From: Xanthomonas sp. F10
GTDB taxonomy: Bacteria > Pseudomonadota > Gammaproteobacteria > Xanthomonadales > Xanthomonadaceae
Direction: 5' to 3'
Assembly: GCF_014206815.1 (NCBI RefSeq)
Contig: NZ_JACHNP010000002.1
Coordinates: 496,001-560,000, forward strand
DNA: 64,000 bases
Under the pieces are notes generated by a model. That model made no database searches and was not told the DNA's origin. It was given only the letters and a program-made list of their open reading frames with translations. A program made the position numbers and the translations under genes. Within the stretch, counting starts at the first letter, position 1. Each line of letters begins with the position of its first letter. Of the stretch, positions 38,096 through 46,335 are shown piece after piece.

Positions 38096-38120
38096 TGTGG
38101 GAGGGACTTCAGTCCCGACT
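38096..38120. repeat. Half copy of the TGTGGGAG repeat
   Basis: TGTGGGAGGGACTTCAGTCC is the reverse complement of the right half of the 28880-28960 element and retains its GGGACTTCAGTCCC hairpin. No matching left half follows. Confidence 0.65.
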
Positions 38121-38181
38121 GCACGCACTCGCACGTGCAGATGTGCAGCAGCGGCGCGTACAGCGCCGCTGATGTTTCGGC

Positions 38182-40101
38182 TCAGCCGCGCCGCCACCAA
38201 CGCAAGCCGTACGCGGGCAGGATGCCGTTCCAGTTCGACAGTGCCGAGGGATCGCTGCCGCCGTCGGCGATGGCCTGCCAGTCGCTTTCGCCCAGCGTGG
38301 TGGCGACATCCACCGCGATCGGTTGCGCGCTGAAGTTGTACACCGCCACGAACGCCTCGCCGCGGGCCAGGCCAAGCAGCGCGGGATCGCCCAGCGGCAA
38401 TGCGCGCAGCGGCTGGTCGGCGGCCAGCGCCGCGGTGTCGGTACGCGCGGCGATCAACCCGCGCAGGCGGGTGTAGACCTGGCCGGGCAGGCTGTCGGTG
38501 TCGTGGCGTTGCGCCGCGCGTGCCCAGTCCATGGCCGGACGATGCAGCCAGCGGCCTTCGTGGCGGCGCAGTGGATCTTCGCGATAGGCCTCATCGTTGC
38601 CCAGGGCCAGCTCGTCGCCCATGTACAGCAGCGGGACGCCCGGCATCGCCAGTGCCACCGCGTACAGCAGCAGCAGGCGGCGCACGCCCAGCTCCAGTGC
38701 GTCGCTGTCGTTGGCGGCCAGCGCCGTGGCGATGCCGGTCAGTGCCGCGCTCATGCCGTTGCTGCCGTGTACGCCGTCGCCGCTGCTCTGGAACGCCTCG
38801 CCACGCGCGTAGCTGTCGGCGGTGCGGCCGGCGTAGAACTGGGCGATGCGCGCCAGCGGGAACGGGGCCACGCCCTCGCCACCGGCGGCTTCGCGCTGCA
38901 GTACGTTCCAGCCGATGTCGTCGTGGCAACGCACGTAGCTGAGCCAGGCGCAGGCCGGCGGCAGCGCGGGCGTGTGCGCGATCGCCGCCTGCACGATGTC
39001 GCCGCGCTGCTCGGCCAGCGCCACCCAGCCGGCCGCCATCAGCGTGCTGTGGTAGGCCAGGTGGCATTCGTGGCCGCGCGTGGCGCCGGTGCCGAAATAG
39101 GGCGGCAACTGCGCCATCGGCACGATCGCCTCGGCCTTCAGCAATACCGCCGGCGCCAGGATGTCGGTGAGCGCGCGCAGCGCCTGCAGGATGATGTGCG
39201 CCTCCGGCTGGTTCATGCAGTCGGTGCCGGGGCGCTTCCACAGGTAGGCGGTGGAATCCAGGCGGAACACCTCCACGCCCAGGTTGGCCAGGTGCAGCAG
39301 CGCCAGTGCCATCTCGCCGAACACCGCCGGATTGCTCCAGTCCAGATCCCACTGGTAGGGATAGAACGTGGTCCACAGCCAGGCGTCGGCTTCCTCCACC
39401 CAGGTGAAGTTGCCCGGTGCGGTGTGCGGGAACACCTGGCCCAGGGTGCGCTCGTAGGCGTCCGGCACGCTGCGGTCGGGGAAGTGGTGGTAGTAGTCCA
39501 GATGCCGCGCATCGCCGCGCTTGGCCGCCAGCGCCCACGGGTGGTCGTCGGCGGTGTGGTTGAGCACGAAGTCGGCGCACAGGCTGATCCCGGCTTCGCG
39601 CAGGCGTGCGGTCAGCGCTGCCAGGTCGACGGTGTCGCCGAGGCGCGGCTCGACCTGGCCGTAGTCGCTGACCGCGAAGCCGCCGTCGTTGTCGCCGTCG
39701 CGCGCGCGCAGGAACGGCAGCAGGTGCAGATAGCGCACGCCCAGTTCCTGCAGGTAGGGCACACGCTCGCCGACGCCGGCCAGGGTGCCGGCGAAACGGT
39801 CCACATAGGCGCTGTAGCCGAGCATCGCCGGGGTGGCGAACCAGTCGGGCGCGCGCTCGGCATCGAGCTGGCGCAGCGCCGGCGGCCGCGCAGTGGCGGT
39901 GGCCGCGAGTTGCGTCAGCCAGTGCGGCAGCCACTGCGCGAAGGCCGGATGCGCGCCGTACAGCGCATGCAATGGGGCGAGCAGGCGCTCGCCGTGGCGC
40001 TGCAGGCGTGGCAGCACTGCGGCAGCGGCATCCGGAGGCAGATGCGCCTGCCACAGGGTGTGGGCGAGCGCGGACAGTGCGGAAGGAGCGGGTGCGGTCA
40101 T
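38182..40101 (-). CDS. suxA: Sucrose hydrolase / amylosucrase-family enzyme (GH13_4)
   Basis: A 639-aa GH13 enzyme acting on sucrose. An N-terminal helical domain (residues about 1-85) precedes the (beta/alpha)8 barrel. The catalytic residues are Asp282 in FRLDSTAYLWK, Glu324 in LLKAEAIVP and Asp394 in YVRCHDDIGW. There is no signal peptide, so it is cytosolic. Xanthomonas homologues split sucrose to glucose and fructose, while Neisseria amylosucrase polymerises glucose; the Xanthomonas context favours hydrolysis. It lies 46 bp downstream of suxB on the same strand, as in the described sux locus. Confidence 0.9.
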   Translation of the reverse strand: MTAPAPSALSALAHTLWQAHLPPDAAAAVLPRLQRHGERLLAPLHALYGAHPAFAQWLPHWLTQLAATATARPPALRQLDAERAPDWFATPAMLGYSAYVDRFAGTLAGVGERVPYLQELGVRYLHLLPFLRARDGDNDGGFAVSDYGQVEPRLGDTVDLAALTARLREAGISLCADFVLNHTADDHPWALAAKRGDARHLDYYHHFPDRSVPDAYERTLGQVFPHTAPGNFTWVEEADAWLWTTFYPYQWDLDWSNPAVFGEMALALLHLANLGVEVFRLDSTAYLWKRPGTDCMNQPEAHIILQALRALTDILAPAVLLKAEAIVPMAQLPPYFGTGATRGHECHLAYHSTLMAAGWVALAEQRGDIVQAAIAHTPALPPACAWLSYVRCHDDIGWNVLQREAAGGEGVAPFPLARIAQFYAGRTADSYARGEAFQSSGDGVHGSNGMSAALTGIATALAANDSDALELGVRRLLLLYAVALAMPGVPLLYMGDELALGNDEAYREDPLRRHEGRWLHRPAMDWARAAQRHDTDSLPGQVYTRLRGLIAARTDTAALAADQPLRALPLGDPALLGLARGEAFVAVYNFSAQPIAVDVATTLGESDWQAIADGGSDPSALSNWNGILPAYGLRWWRRG

Positions 40102-40147
40102 GGGGGGCTTGGCCGCGCCCGTGCGGGGCGCGGATGTGCGGTCCTCG

Positions 40148-42607
40148 TCAGAAGTCGTAGCGCAGGCTGATGCTGGAGGTGCGGCCCGGGATCGAGCGCG
40201 CGCGGATCACGCCGGAGGCCGCGTCGGCGATGGACGCTTCTTCCGCTTCGGTCAGGCCGAAGGTGTTGAACAGGTTGTTGACGTTGAGCGAGACGGTCAG
40301 CGCGTCGGTGATGCGGTAGTCGCCGAACAGGTTGACCTGGGTGTAGCCGGGCATCTTCAGCTGGTTGCTGTCCTGGGTGTAGGCCGAACTGGTGCCGATC
40401 GCGTTGATGCCGATCTGGTAGCGCTCGCCGCGGTAGCTGGGGGTCAGCTGCCAGACGAAGCGCGCCTGCCGACGCGGCGTGTTGCCGGCGTTGGCCGGGG
40501 TGATCTGGTCCTTGTCGATGGTGGCATCGGTCCAGGTCAGGCCGCCGTTGAGGTTGAAGCCACCGGCGCGGTACGCCGCTTCCAGTTCCAGGCCATGCGC
40601 CTTGTAGGTGCGGTCGAAGAAGCGCTGGGTGGTCGCTTCGTAGTTCTGCTCCTGGGTGCGCGCGGCGAAGGCGGTGGCGAACAGGCTCAGCCCGCCGCTG
40701 CGCCACTTCAGGCCGCCCTCGAGCTGCTTGACCACGTTCACCGCCTCGTTGGAGGACACCGAGCCATCATCGCGGACCACGCCGAACAGCAGGCGGTCGG
40801 CATTGGCACGCGCACCGCGGCTGTAGCGCGCGAACGCGGCCAGGTCGTCGTTGAGCATGTAATTGCCGCCGAACGAATACGACAGGTAGTTCCAGTCGTA
40901 GCGCACCGGCTTGCGGTTGCCGTAGTCGATGGTCGCCACGCTTTGCTCCGGCGCCTCGATCACGCCGTCGCCGTTCACGTCGATGTTGCTGGCCAGCACG
41001 CCGCCGGCGGTGTTGCCGCGCGCGCGGCCCATGTCGTAGCGCAGGCTGCCGTCCACGCTCAGCGGGCCCTGGTCCCAGCTCAGCGCCAGGTACGGCGCGT
41101 TGATGTCGTAGCGCACGTCGTAGTGGCGGGTATTGTCCAGGCCCCAGTACGGCACACCGTAGGCGTACAGGCCGTCCTGCGAACGCAGGCTGCCGTCGGC
41201 GGCGACCACGTCCAGCAGCCGCGGCCGGTGCGCCAGCGACTGCACGTAGGAATTCCAGGTCCAGTCCACGTCGATGGTCTGCCGCGAGGTGTACCAGCCG
41301 GCCTTGAGGTTGAGGTTGTCGCCGCCGCCGCTGCCGAAGTCGCGGGCCAGGCTGAGGTCGTTGACCGCGTTGCCCAGGTCGTTGAGATGCACGTTGAACA
41401 GGTGCGTGCGCAGCGCCAGCCCGGTGTAGGCCTGGCCGGCGTTCGGTCCGTCGACGTAGCGCAGGCCGGCGCCGGCGCCGCCGATGCTGGCGGCCAGCGC
41501 CGCGGCATCGGCGACCTGCGCCGGGAACGGCGAGACGAAGCGCCCGGAGGTGTCGGCGATGCGGAACTTGTCGGTCAGGGTCCAGCCGCCGCCGACATCG
41601 AACTGCGCCTCGGCGCCGAACGCGCGCGACAGCGGATGCATGCCGTCGCCCAGTTCCACGCGCGAGGGCGTGTTGCCGCCATCGAGGGTGGCGCTGCTGC
41701 GGAAGTACGGGCTGTACAGCGTGTCGGTGCCGGGGTCGAAGCCGTCGATGCTGCCGAAGTGCGGCGACCCGTCGCGGCCGCTGACCCGCGTGGGTACCGG
41801 CAGGTAACCGGCGGCGCGGTCGTTGAGGTACTTGGCGTAGACGCGCACGTAGCCGTTGTCGAACAGCCGGGTCAGGTTGGCCTTGAGCTGGCCACCCTTG
41901 TCGGTGGTGTAGCCTGCGTCGCGCACGCCGTCGCCACGGCGGTAGAAGCCGCCGACATTGAACTGCCAGTGCTCGGCGAACGGCGCGCCGTAGTCGAAGT
42001 CCAGGCGGGTGTTGTCGTAGCCGCCCAGGCCGCGGGTGAGGCCGACGCTGCCGCCGGCGGTGTCGCCGGTCTTGCTGATGAAGTTGATGATGCCGCCGGG
42101 CGAGTTGCTGGCGAAGGTGGAAGCCGAGCCGCCGCGGATCGCCTCGATGCGCTCCAGGCTGTAGTCGGCGCGCAGGAAGATGTCGGCGTTGCCGAAGGCG
42201 ATGTCGCCGAACTCCAGCACCGGCAGCCCGTCTTCCTGCAACTGCAGGAACTTGGCGCCGCCGGAGGCGACCGGCAGGCCGCGCACGGCGATGTTGGCAT
42301 TGCCTTCGCCGCCGCTGGATTCGGAACGGATGCCGGGGATGTTGCGGAAGATCTCGGCGGTGCTGCGCGGTGCCGACCGTTCGATCGCCTCGGCGCCGAC
42401 GGTGCTGACCGAGACGCTGGACTTGAGCTTGCTCTTGGGTGTGGCGGTGCCGGTGACGAACACCGAGTCCAGGCTGATCACGTCGCCCTGCGCCGCCGGA
42501 GCGTCGGCAGCGGCGGGCGTGGCCTGTTGCGCGAGCGCAGCCGGCGCGGACAGCGCCGCGGCGACGGCCAGGGCCAGGGTCTGCAGGCGGATCGAAGGGT
42601 GGTGCAT
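40148..42607 (-). CDS. suxB: TonB-dependent outer-membrane receptor for sucrose
   Basis: An 819-aa receptor. A signal peptide (AALSAPAALAQ) is followed by a short linker, a TonB-box-like VISLDSVFVTG, and the plug domain (RSTAEIFRNIPGIRSESSGGEGN split here, IRGGSASTFASNSPGGIINFI). The long beta-barrel ends in the terminal aromatic SISLRYDF. It imports sucrose across the outer membrane in the Xanthomonas CUT system (family knowledge and locus). The ATG at 42607 has GGGAGAG upstream. It is divergent from suxC across two LacI-type operators. Confidence 0.92.
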   Translation of the reverse strand: MHHPSIRLQTLALAVAAALSAPAALAQQATPAAADAPAAQGDVISLDSVFVTGTATPKSKLKSSVSVSTVGAEAIERSAPRSTAEIFRNIPGIRSESSGGEGNANIAVRGLPVASGGAKFLQLQEDGLPVLEFGDIAFGNADIFLRADYSLERIEAIRGGSASTFASNSPGGIINFISKTGDTAGGSVGLTRGLGGYDNTRLDFDYGAPFAEHWQFNVGGFYRRGDGVRDAGYTTDKGGQLKANLTRLFDNGYVRVYAKYLNDRAAGYLPVPTRVSGRDGSPHFGSIDGFDPGTDTLYSPYFRSSATLDGGNTPSRVELGDGMHPLSRAFGAEAQFDVGGGWTLTDKFRIADTSGRFVSPFPAQVADAAALAASIGGAGAGLRYVDGPNAGQAYTGLALRTHLFNVHLNDLGNAVNDLSLARDFGSGGGDNLNLKAGWYTSRQTIDVDWTWNSYVQSLAHRPRLLDVVAADGSLRSQDGLYAYGVPYWGLDNTRHYDVRYDINAPYLALSWDQGPLSVDGSLRYDMGRARGNTAGGVLASNIDVNGDGVIEAPEQSVATIDYGNRKPVRYDWNYLSYSFGGNYMLNDDLAAFARYSRGARANADRLLFGVVRDDGSVSSNEAVNVVKQLEGGLKWRSGGLSLFATAFAARTQEQNYEATTQRFFDRTYKAHGLELEAAYRAGGFNLNGGLTWTDATIDKDQITPANAGNTPRRQARFVWQLTPSYRGERYQIGINAIGTSSAYTQDSNQLKMPGYTQVNLFGDYRITDALTVSLNVNNLFNTFGLTEAEEASIADAASGVIRARSIPGRTSSISLRYDF

Positions 42608-42716
42608 CGCTGTCTCTCCCGAAGCGAAATGGTGCAGTAGGTGGCGGCGCGCCACCGCCGGGAACGGACAGGGCGCGGCACGGACGGTGGGTGCGGCGGG
42701 CTACAGATACGGCTGC

Positions 42717-42732
42717 TTGCAATCGTTTGCAA
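42717..42732. promoter_or_regulatory. Predicted SuxR operator 1
   Basis: TTGCAATCGTTTGCAA is a near-perfect dyad around a central CG, typical of LacI-family sites. It lies 110 bp from the suxB start in the suxB-suxC intergenic region. Confidence 0.75.
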
Positions 42733-42816
42733 TTTGCAGTGCAGCAAAGCGGCAGCGGTGCCGATGGATCCCGATCAGGAAGAGACGGGGCATATCTTGC
42801 ATGGTGCGGCGCAGCG

Positions 42817-42831
42817 TTACAAACGATTGCA
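42817..42831. promoter_or_regulatory. Predicted SuxR operator 2
   Basis: TTACAAACGATTGCA matches operator 1 read on the other strand (TTGCAAACGATTGCAA), with one changed base in the left half. It is centred about 100 bp from operator 1 and 66 bp from the suxC start. The pair could each control one of the divergent genes, or be looped together. Confidence 0.7.
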
Positions 42832-42896
42832 GGCGCGGCGACACTCCGCTCCGCCGCTGCGGCACGCCTCCCGCGTGCCCGACCCGCCCCAGGCCG

Positions 42897-44234
42897 ATGC
42901 CGATGCTCATGCGTTCCGATCGCCCTCTGCTTCCGCTCTCTCGCGTGCTGGCGCTCAACGCCGGTTTCTTCGGCGTGCAGTACAGCTTCGGGCTGCAGCA
43001 GAGCAACATGAGCCCGATCTACAACTACCTGGGCGCCGACCACGCCAACCTGCCGTATCTGTGGCTGGCCGGCCCGATCACCGGGTTGGTGCTGCAGCCG
43101 GTGGTCGGCGTGCTCAGCGACCGCACGGTGACGCGTTGGGGCCGGCGCATGCCGTACATGGTGGTGGGCGCGCTGGTGTGCAGCCTGTGCCTGCTGACCA
43201 TGCCCTTCAGCGTGGCGCTGTGGATGGCGGTGGCGCTGCTGTGGATGCTGGATGCGGCCAACAACGTGGCGATGGAGCCGTACCGTGCGCTGGTGAGCGA
43301 CGTGCTGGCGCCACCGCAGCGGCCGCTGGGCTACCTGACCCAGAGCGCGTTCACCGGCCTCGGTCAGACCCTGGCCTACGTCACCCCGCCGTTGCTGGTG
43401 TGGCTGGGCATGAACCAGGACGCGGCCAACGCCCACCATATTCCCTACGTCACCATCGCCGCGTTCGCGATCGGCGCGGGTTTCTCCGCTGCGTCGATCC
43501 TGCTCACCGCGCGCAGCGTGCGCGAGCCGGTGCTGCCGCCGGCGCAGCTGCAGCGCCTGCGCAGTGCCACGGTCGGGCCGCTGGCGACGCTACGCGAGAT
43601 CGTCGACGCGGTGCGGCAGATGCCGCCGACGATGCGGCAGATGGCGCCGGTGATGCTGTTCCAGTGGTATGCGATGTTCTGCTACTGGCAGTACATCGTG
43701 CTGTCGCTGTCCACCACCCTGTTCGGCACTACCGCGGCCGATTCGCATGGTTTCCGCGAGGCTGGGCTGGTCAACGGCCAGATCGGCGGTTTCTACAACT
43801 TCGTCGCCTTCCTGGCCGCGTTCGCGATGGTGCCGGTGGCGCGCCGGTTCGGCCCCAAGGCGACCCACGCCGCCTGCCTGGTCGCTGCCGGCCTCGGCAT
43901 GTGCCTGCTGCCGTCGATCCACGACCGCTGGCTGTTGCTGCTGCCGATGATCGGCATCGGCCTGGCCTGGGCCAGCATGATGGGCAATCCCTACCTGATG
44001 CTGGCCAACAGCATCCCGCCCGAACGCACCGGCGTGTACATGGGCCTGTTCAACCTGTTCATCGTGCTGCCGATGCTGATCCAGATCGTGACCCTGCCGC
44101 TCTACTACGACAGCCTGCTGCAGGGCGACCCGCGCAACGTCATTCGCCTGGCCGGCGTGTTGATGCTGTTGGCGGCGGTGGCGATGGGGTTGGTGAGGGG
44201 GCGGGATTCGGGAGTGGGGATTCGGGATTCGTAA
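42897..44234 (+). CDS. suxC: Sucrose inner-membrane transporter (MFS/GPH type)
   Basis: A 445-aa protein with about twelve hydrophobic segments. The N-terminal NAGFFGVQYSFGLQQSNMSP, VVGVLSDRT, RRMPYMVVGALVCSLCL and the cytosolic loop are typical of sugar transporters like plant SUT/GPH-type proteins. It brings sucrose into the cytosol for SuxA. ATGs at 42897, 42903 and 42909 are all possible starts. The last dozen residues (RGRDSGVGIRDS) are encoded by the GGGATTC heptad repeat that begins here, so the C-terminus is repeat-derived. Confidence 0.88.
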   Translation: MPMLMRSDRPLLPLSRVLALNAGFFGVQYSFGLQQSNMSPIYNYLGADHANLPYLWLAGPITGLVLQPVVGVLSDRTVTRWGRRMPYMVVGALVCSLCLLTMPFSVALWMAVALLWMLDAANNVAMEPYRALVSDVLAPPQRPLGYLTQSAFTGLGQTLAYVTPPLLVWLGMNQDAANAHHIPYVTIAAFAIGAGFSAASILLTARSVREPVLPPAQLQRLRSATVGPLATLREIVDAVRQMPPTMRQMAPVMLFQWYAMFCYWQYIVLSLSTTLFGTTAADSHGFREAGLVNGQIGGFYNFVAFLAAFAMVPVARRFGPKATHAACLVAAGLGMCLLPSIHDRWLLLLPMIGIGLAWASMMGNPYLMLANSIPPERTGVYMGLFNLFIVLPMLIQIVTLPLYYDSLLQGDPRNVIRLAGVLMLLAAVAMGLVRGRDSGVGIRDS

Positions 44235-44347
44235 AGCGGTGGAGCCGGGATTGGGGATTGGGGATTGGGAAAAGCCGGCTAGGCCGGTGCACCCGCAATG
44301 CGCGCGTCCTGGCTTCTACGAATCCCCAATCCCGCTGCCCAATCCCC
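44203..44347. repeat. Two-armed heptad repeat element H1 (GGGATTC/G type)
   Basis: Left arm pieces at 44203-44231 and 44246-44270 (GGGATTGGGGATTGGGGATT) and right arm at 44319-44347 (CGAATCCCCAATCCCG then CCCAATCCCCG) are mutually complementary. The core of about 50 bases starts AAAAGCCGGC and ends GGCTTCTACG. It fills the suxC-suxR gap between the two convergent stops. Confidence 0.8.
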
Positions 44348-44352
44348 GCCCC

Positions 44353-45384
44353 TCACGCCGACTCCCGCACCACCAGGCTGACCGGCAGCTCCACCGAGTC
44401 CACCGGTGCGCCGGCGATCAGGTGCAGCACGCCGTCCACCAGCAGGGTGGCGGCCTGGGCCAGGTCCTGGCGCACGGTGGTCAGCGGCGGCTGGCTGTAA
44501 GCGGCGAGCGGAATGTCGTCGAAGCCGACCAGGGCGATGTCCTGTGGCACGCGGTGGCCGGCTTCGATCAGGGCGCGGATCGCGCCCAGTGCGATCACGT
44601 CGGAGGCGGCGAAGACTGCATCGGGTGGATCGGTCTTCTTCAGCATCGCCCGGGTCAGGCGGTAGGCGTCCTCGCTGAGGAAGTGGCTGCGCGCGTGCAG
44701 CCGCGGGTCGAACGCCAGGCCGTGCGCGTCGAGCATGCGCCGGTAGCCGGCGAAGCGCGGCGCCACTTCCGGTAGTTGCTCGTCGCCAAGGAAGGCGATG
44801 CGCTGGCGGCCGTGCTCGATCAGGTGCGCGGTGGCCAGTTCGCCGCCGCGCAGGTTGTCGCTGCCGACGCTGGCATAGGCCTGGCCGTCGATGCGGCTGC
44901 CCCACACCAGCATCGGCAGGCCCCCGCGCGCGGCCGCGTCCAGCGACGCATGCTCGTGGCTCTGGCCGAGCATGATCACGCCGTCGGCCCGGCTGCTGCG
45001 CGCCAGGTCCTCGACCCAGTGGTCCTGGTGCTGGTCCAGCTTGGACAGCAGCATGCTGTAGCCGCGCGCGGTCAGTGCATCGGCGAGCAGCGCCAGCATG
45101 GTCATCATGAACGGGTCCGACAACGGCTGCTCGTGCGCGTGCATCAGCGGTACCGCCACGCAGACGATGTTGGAGCGGCGCGAACGCAGGCTGCGCGCCA
45201 CCGGATCGACCCGGTAGCCGGCGTCGCGGGCGAGCTGCTTGATGTAGGCGCGGGTGCGTTCGGCGACCACCGGATTGTCGGCCAGCGCGCGCGACACCGT
45301 GGATTCGGAGACGCCGGCCATGCGTGCGATGTCGGCCATCTGCAGGCGCGCGGCGGGCGCGCCGGATTCGGGTTTGTCGGACAT
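44353..45384 (-). CDS. suxR: LacI-family regulator of the sucrose locus
   Basis: A 343-aa repressor. Residues about 10-60 form the LacI helix-turn-helix and hinge helix (QMADIARMAGVSESTVSRAL). The rest is a periplasmic-binding-protein-like sugar domain (VALVGFDDIPLAAYSQPPLTTV). LacI-type dyads with a central CG are found between suxB and suxC, matching the expected target. It is convergent with suxC and about 70 bp upstream of it lies the phbB stop, on the same strand. Confidence 0.9.
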   Translation of the reverse strand: MSDKPESGAPAARLQMADIARMAGVSESTVSRALADNPVVAERTRAYIKQLARDAGYRVDPVARSLRSRRSNIVCVAVPLMHAHEQPLSDPFMMTMLALLADALTARGYSMLLSKLDQHQDHWVEDLARSSRADGVIMLGQSHEHASLDAAARGGLPMLVWGSRIDGQAYASVGSDNLRGGELATAHLIEHGRQRIAFLGDEQLPEVAPRFAGYRRMLDAHGLAFDPRLHARSHFLSEDAYRLTRAMLKKTDPPDAVFAASDVIALGAIRALIEAGHRVPQDIALVGFDDIPLAAYSQPPLTTVRQDLAQAATLLVDGVLHLIAGAPVDSVELPVSLVVRESA

Positions 45385-45457
45385 GCGGAGCGGGGCGCGA
45401 CGAACGAAGCGGAACCGGCAGTGTATGCCAGGGGCGCGTCGCGGCGCTGCGCACGCC

Positions 45458-46198
45458 CTAGGCCATGTGCAGGCCGCCGTTGACCGCGTAGTCGGCGCCG
45501 GTGACGTAGGCGGCCTCGTCCGAGGCCAGCCAGGCGCACAGCGCGGCGACTTCCTCGGGCTTGCCGAGCCGGCGCAGCGGCACCGAACTGGCCAGGCGGT
45601 CGAGCACGTCCGGCGGGAAGCCGCTGATCGCCGCGCTGGCGATGTAGCCGGGCGACACCGTGTTGACGGTGACCCCGCGCGAGGCCACTTCCTGCGCCAG
45701 CGCGCGGCTGAAGCTCTGCATCGCCGCCTTGGCGGTGGCGTAATTGATCTGCCCGATCTGGCCCTTCTGCGCGCTGACCGCGCCGATGTTGACGATGCGG
45801 CCCCAGCCGCGTGCGGTCATGCCATCCACCACCTGCTTGGTGATGTTGAACAGCGCATGCAGGTTGCTGGCGATCACCGCCTGCCAGTCCTCGCGGCCCA
45901 TCTGCCGGAACAGCATGTCGCGACTGCCGCCGGCGTTGTTGACCAGCACGTCGATCTCGCCGACCTCGGCCTTGACCTTGGCGAAGGCGGCCACCGTCGA
46001 ATCCCAGTCGGTGGCATTGCCCTCGGAGGCGATGAAGTCGAAGCCGAGCTCGCGTTGCTCGCGCAGCCACGCCGACTTGCGCGGCGAGTCCGGCCCGCAG
46101 CCGGCGACCACGGTATGGCCGTTGCGCGCCAGCTTCTGGCAGATCGCGGTACCGATGCTGCCCATGCCGCTGGTGACGTAGGCGATTCTTAGGGTCAT
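45458..46198 (-). CDS. Acetoacetyl-CoA reductase-like short-chain dehydrogenase (PhbB homologue)
   Basis: A 246-aa SDR protein that aligns end to end with NADPH-dependent acetoacetyl-CoA reductase (MTLRIAYVTSGMGSIGTAIC, NTVSPGYIA, TGADYAVNGGLHMA). Tyr153 and Lys157 of the active site are present (NYATAK). Position 140, where PhaB has the catalytic Ser, is Ala (NIGAVSAQKGQ), with a Ser at 142 instead. Activity may therefore be weak or altered. No PHA synthase gene is nearby. It lies downstream of the citrate transporter on the same strand, separated by hairpin element H2. GGAGC precedes the ATG. Confidence 0.85.
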   Translation of the reverse strand: MTLRIAYVTSGMGSIGTAICQKLARNGHTVVAGCGPDSPRKSAWLREQRELGFDFIASEGNATDWDSTVAAFAKVKAEVGEIDVLVNNAGGSRDMLFRQMGREDWQAVIASNLHALFNITKQVVDGMTARGWGRIVNIGAVSAQKGQIGQINYATAKAAMQSFSRALAQEVASRGVTVNTVSPGYIASAAISGFPPDVLDRLASSVPLRRLGKPEEVAALCAWLASDEAAYVTGADYAVNGGLHMA

Positions 46199-46227
46199 GA
46201 AGATGCTCCGTGGCAGGTGGGGAACGC

Positions 46228-46333
46228 CGGGACTCGGGACCGGGGACCCGGGACCCGGGGAACGGAAGTCGGTAAAACTTTAGTCACAGCGCTGCGCTCT
46301 TCCGGGTCCCGGGTCCCGGGTCCCGGGTCCCGG
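46228..46333. repeat. Two-armed heptad repeat element H2 (GGGACCC type)
   Basis: Left arm 46228-46260 (GGGACCGGGGACCCGGGACC and neighbours), right arm 46302-46333 (CCGGGTCCCGGGTCCCGGGT, then CCCGG). The 43-base core, AACGGAAGTCGGTAAAAC to GCTGCGCTCTTCC, matches the H3 core. It lies between citM and phbB on the minus-strand transcript. Confidence 0.85.
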
Positions 46334-46335
46334 CT

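Noticed and set aside
45458-46198. Polyhydroxybutyrate synthesis locus
   Set aside because: No PHA synthase, thiolase or phasin is nearby, and the catalytic Ser is replaced, so pathway assignment is not supported.
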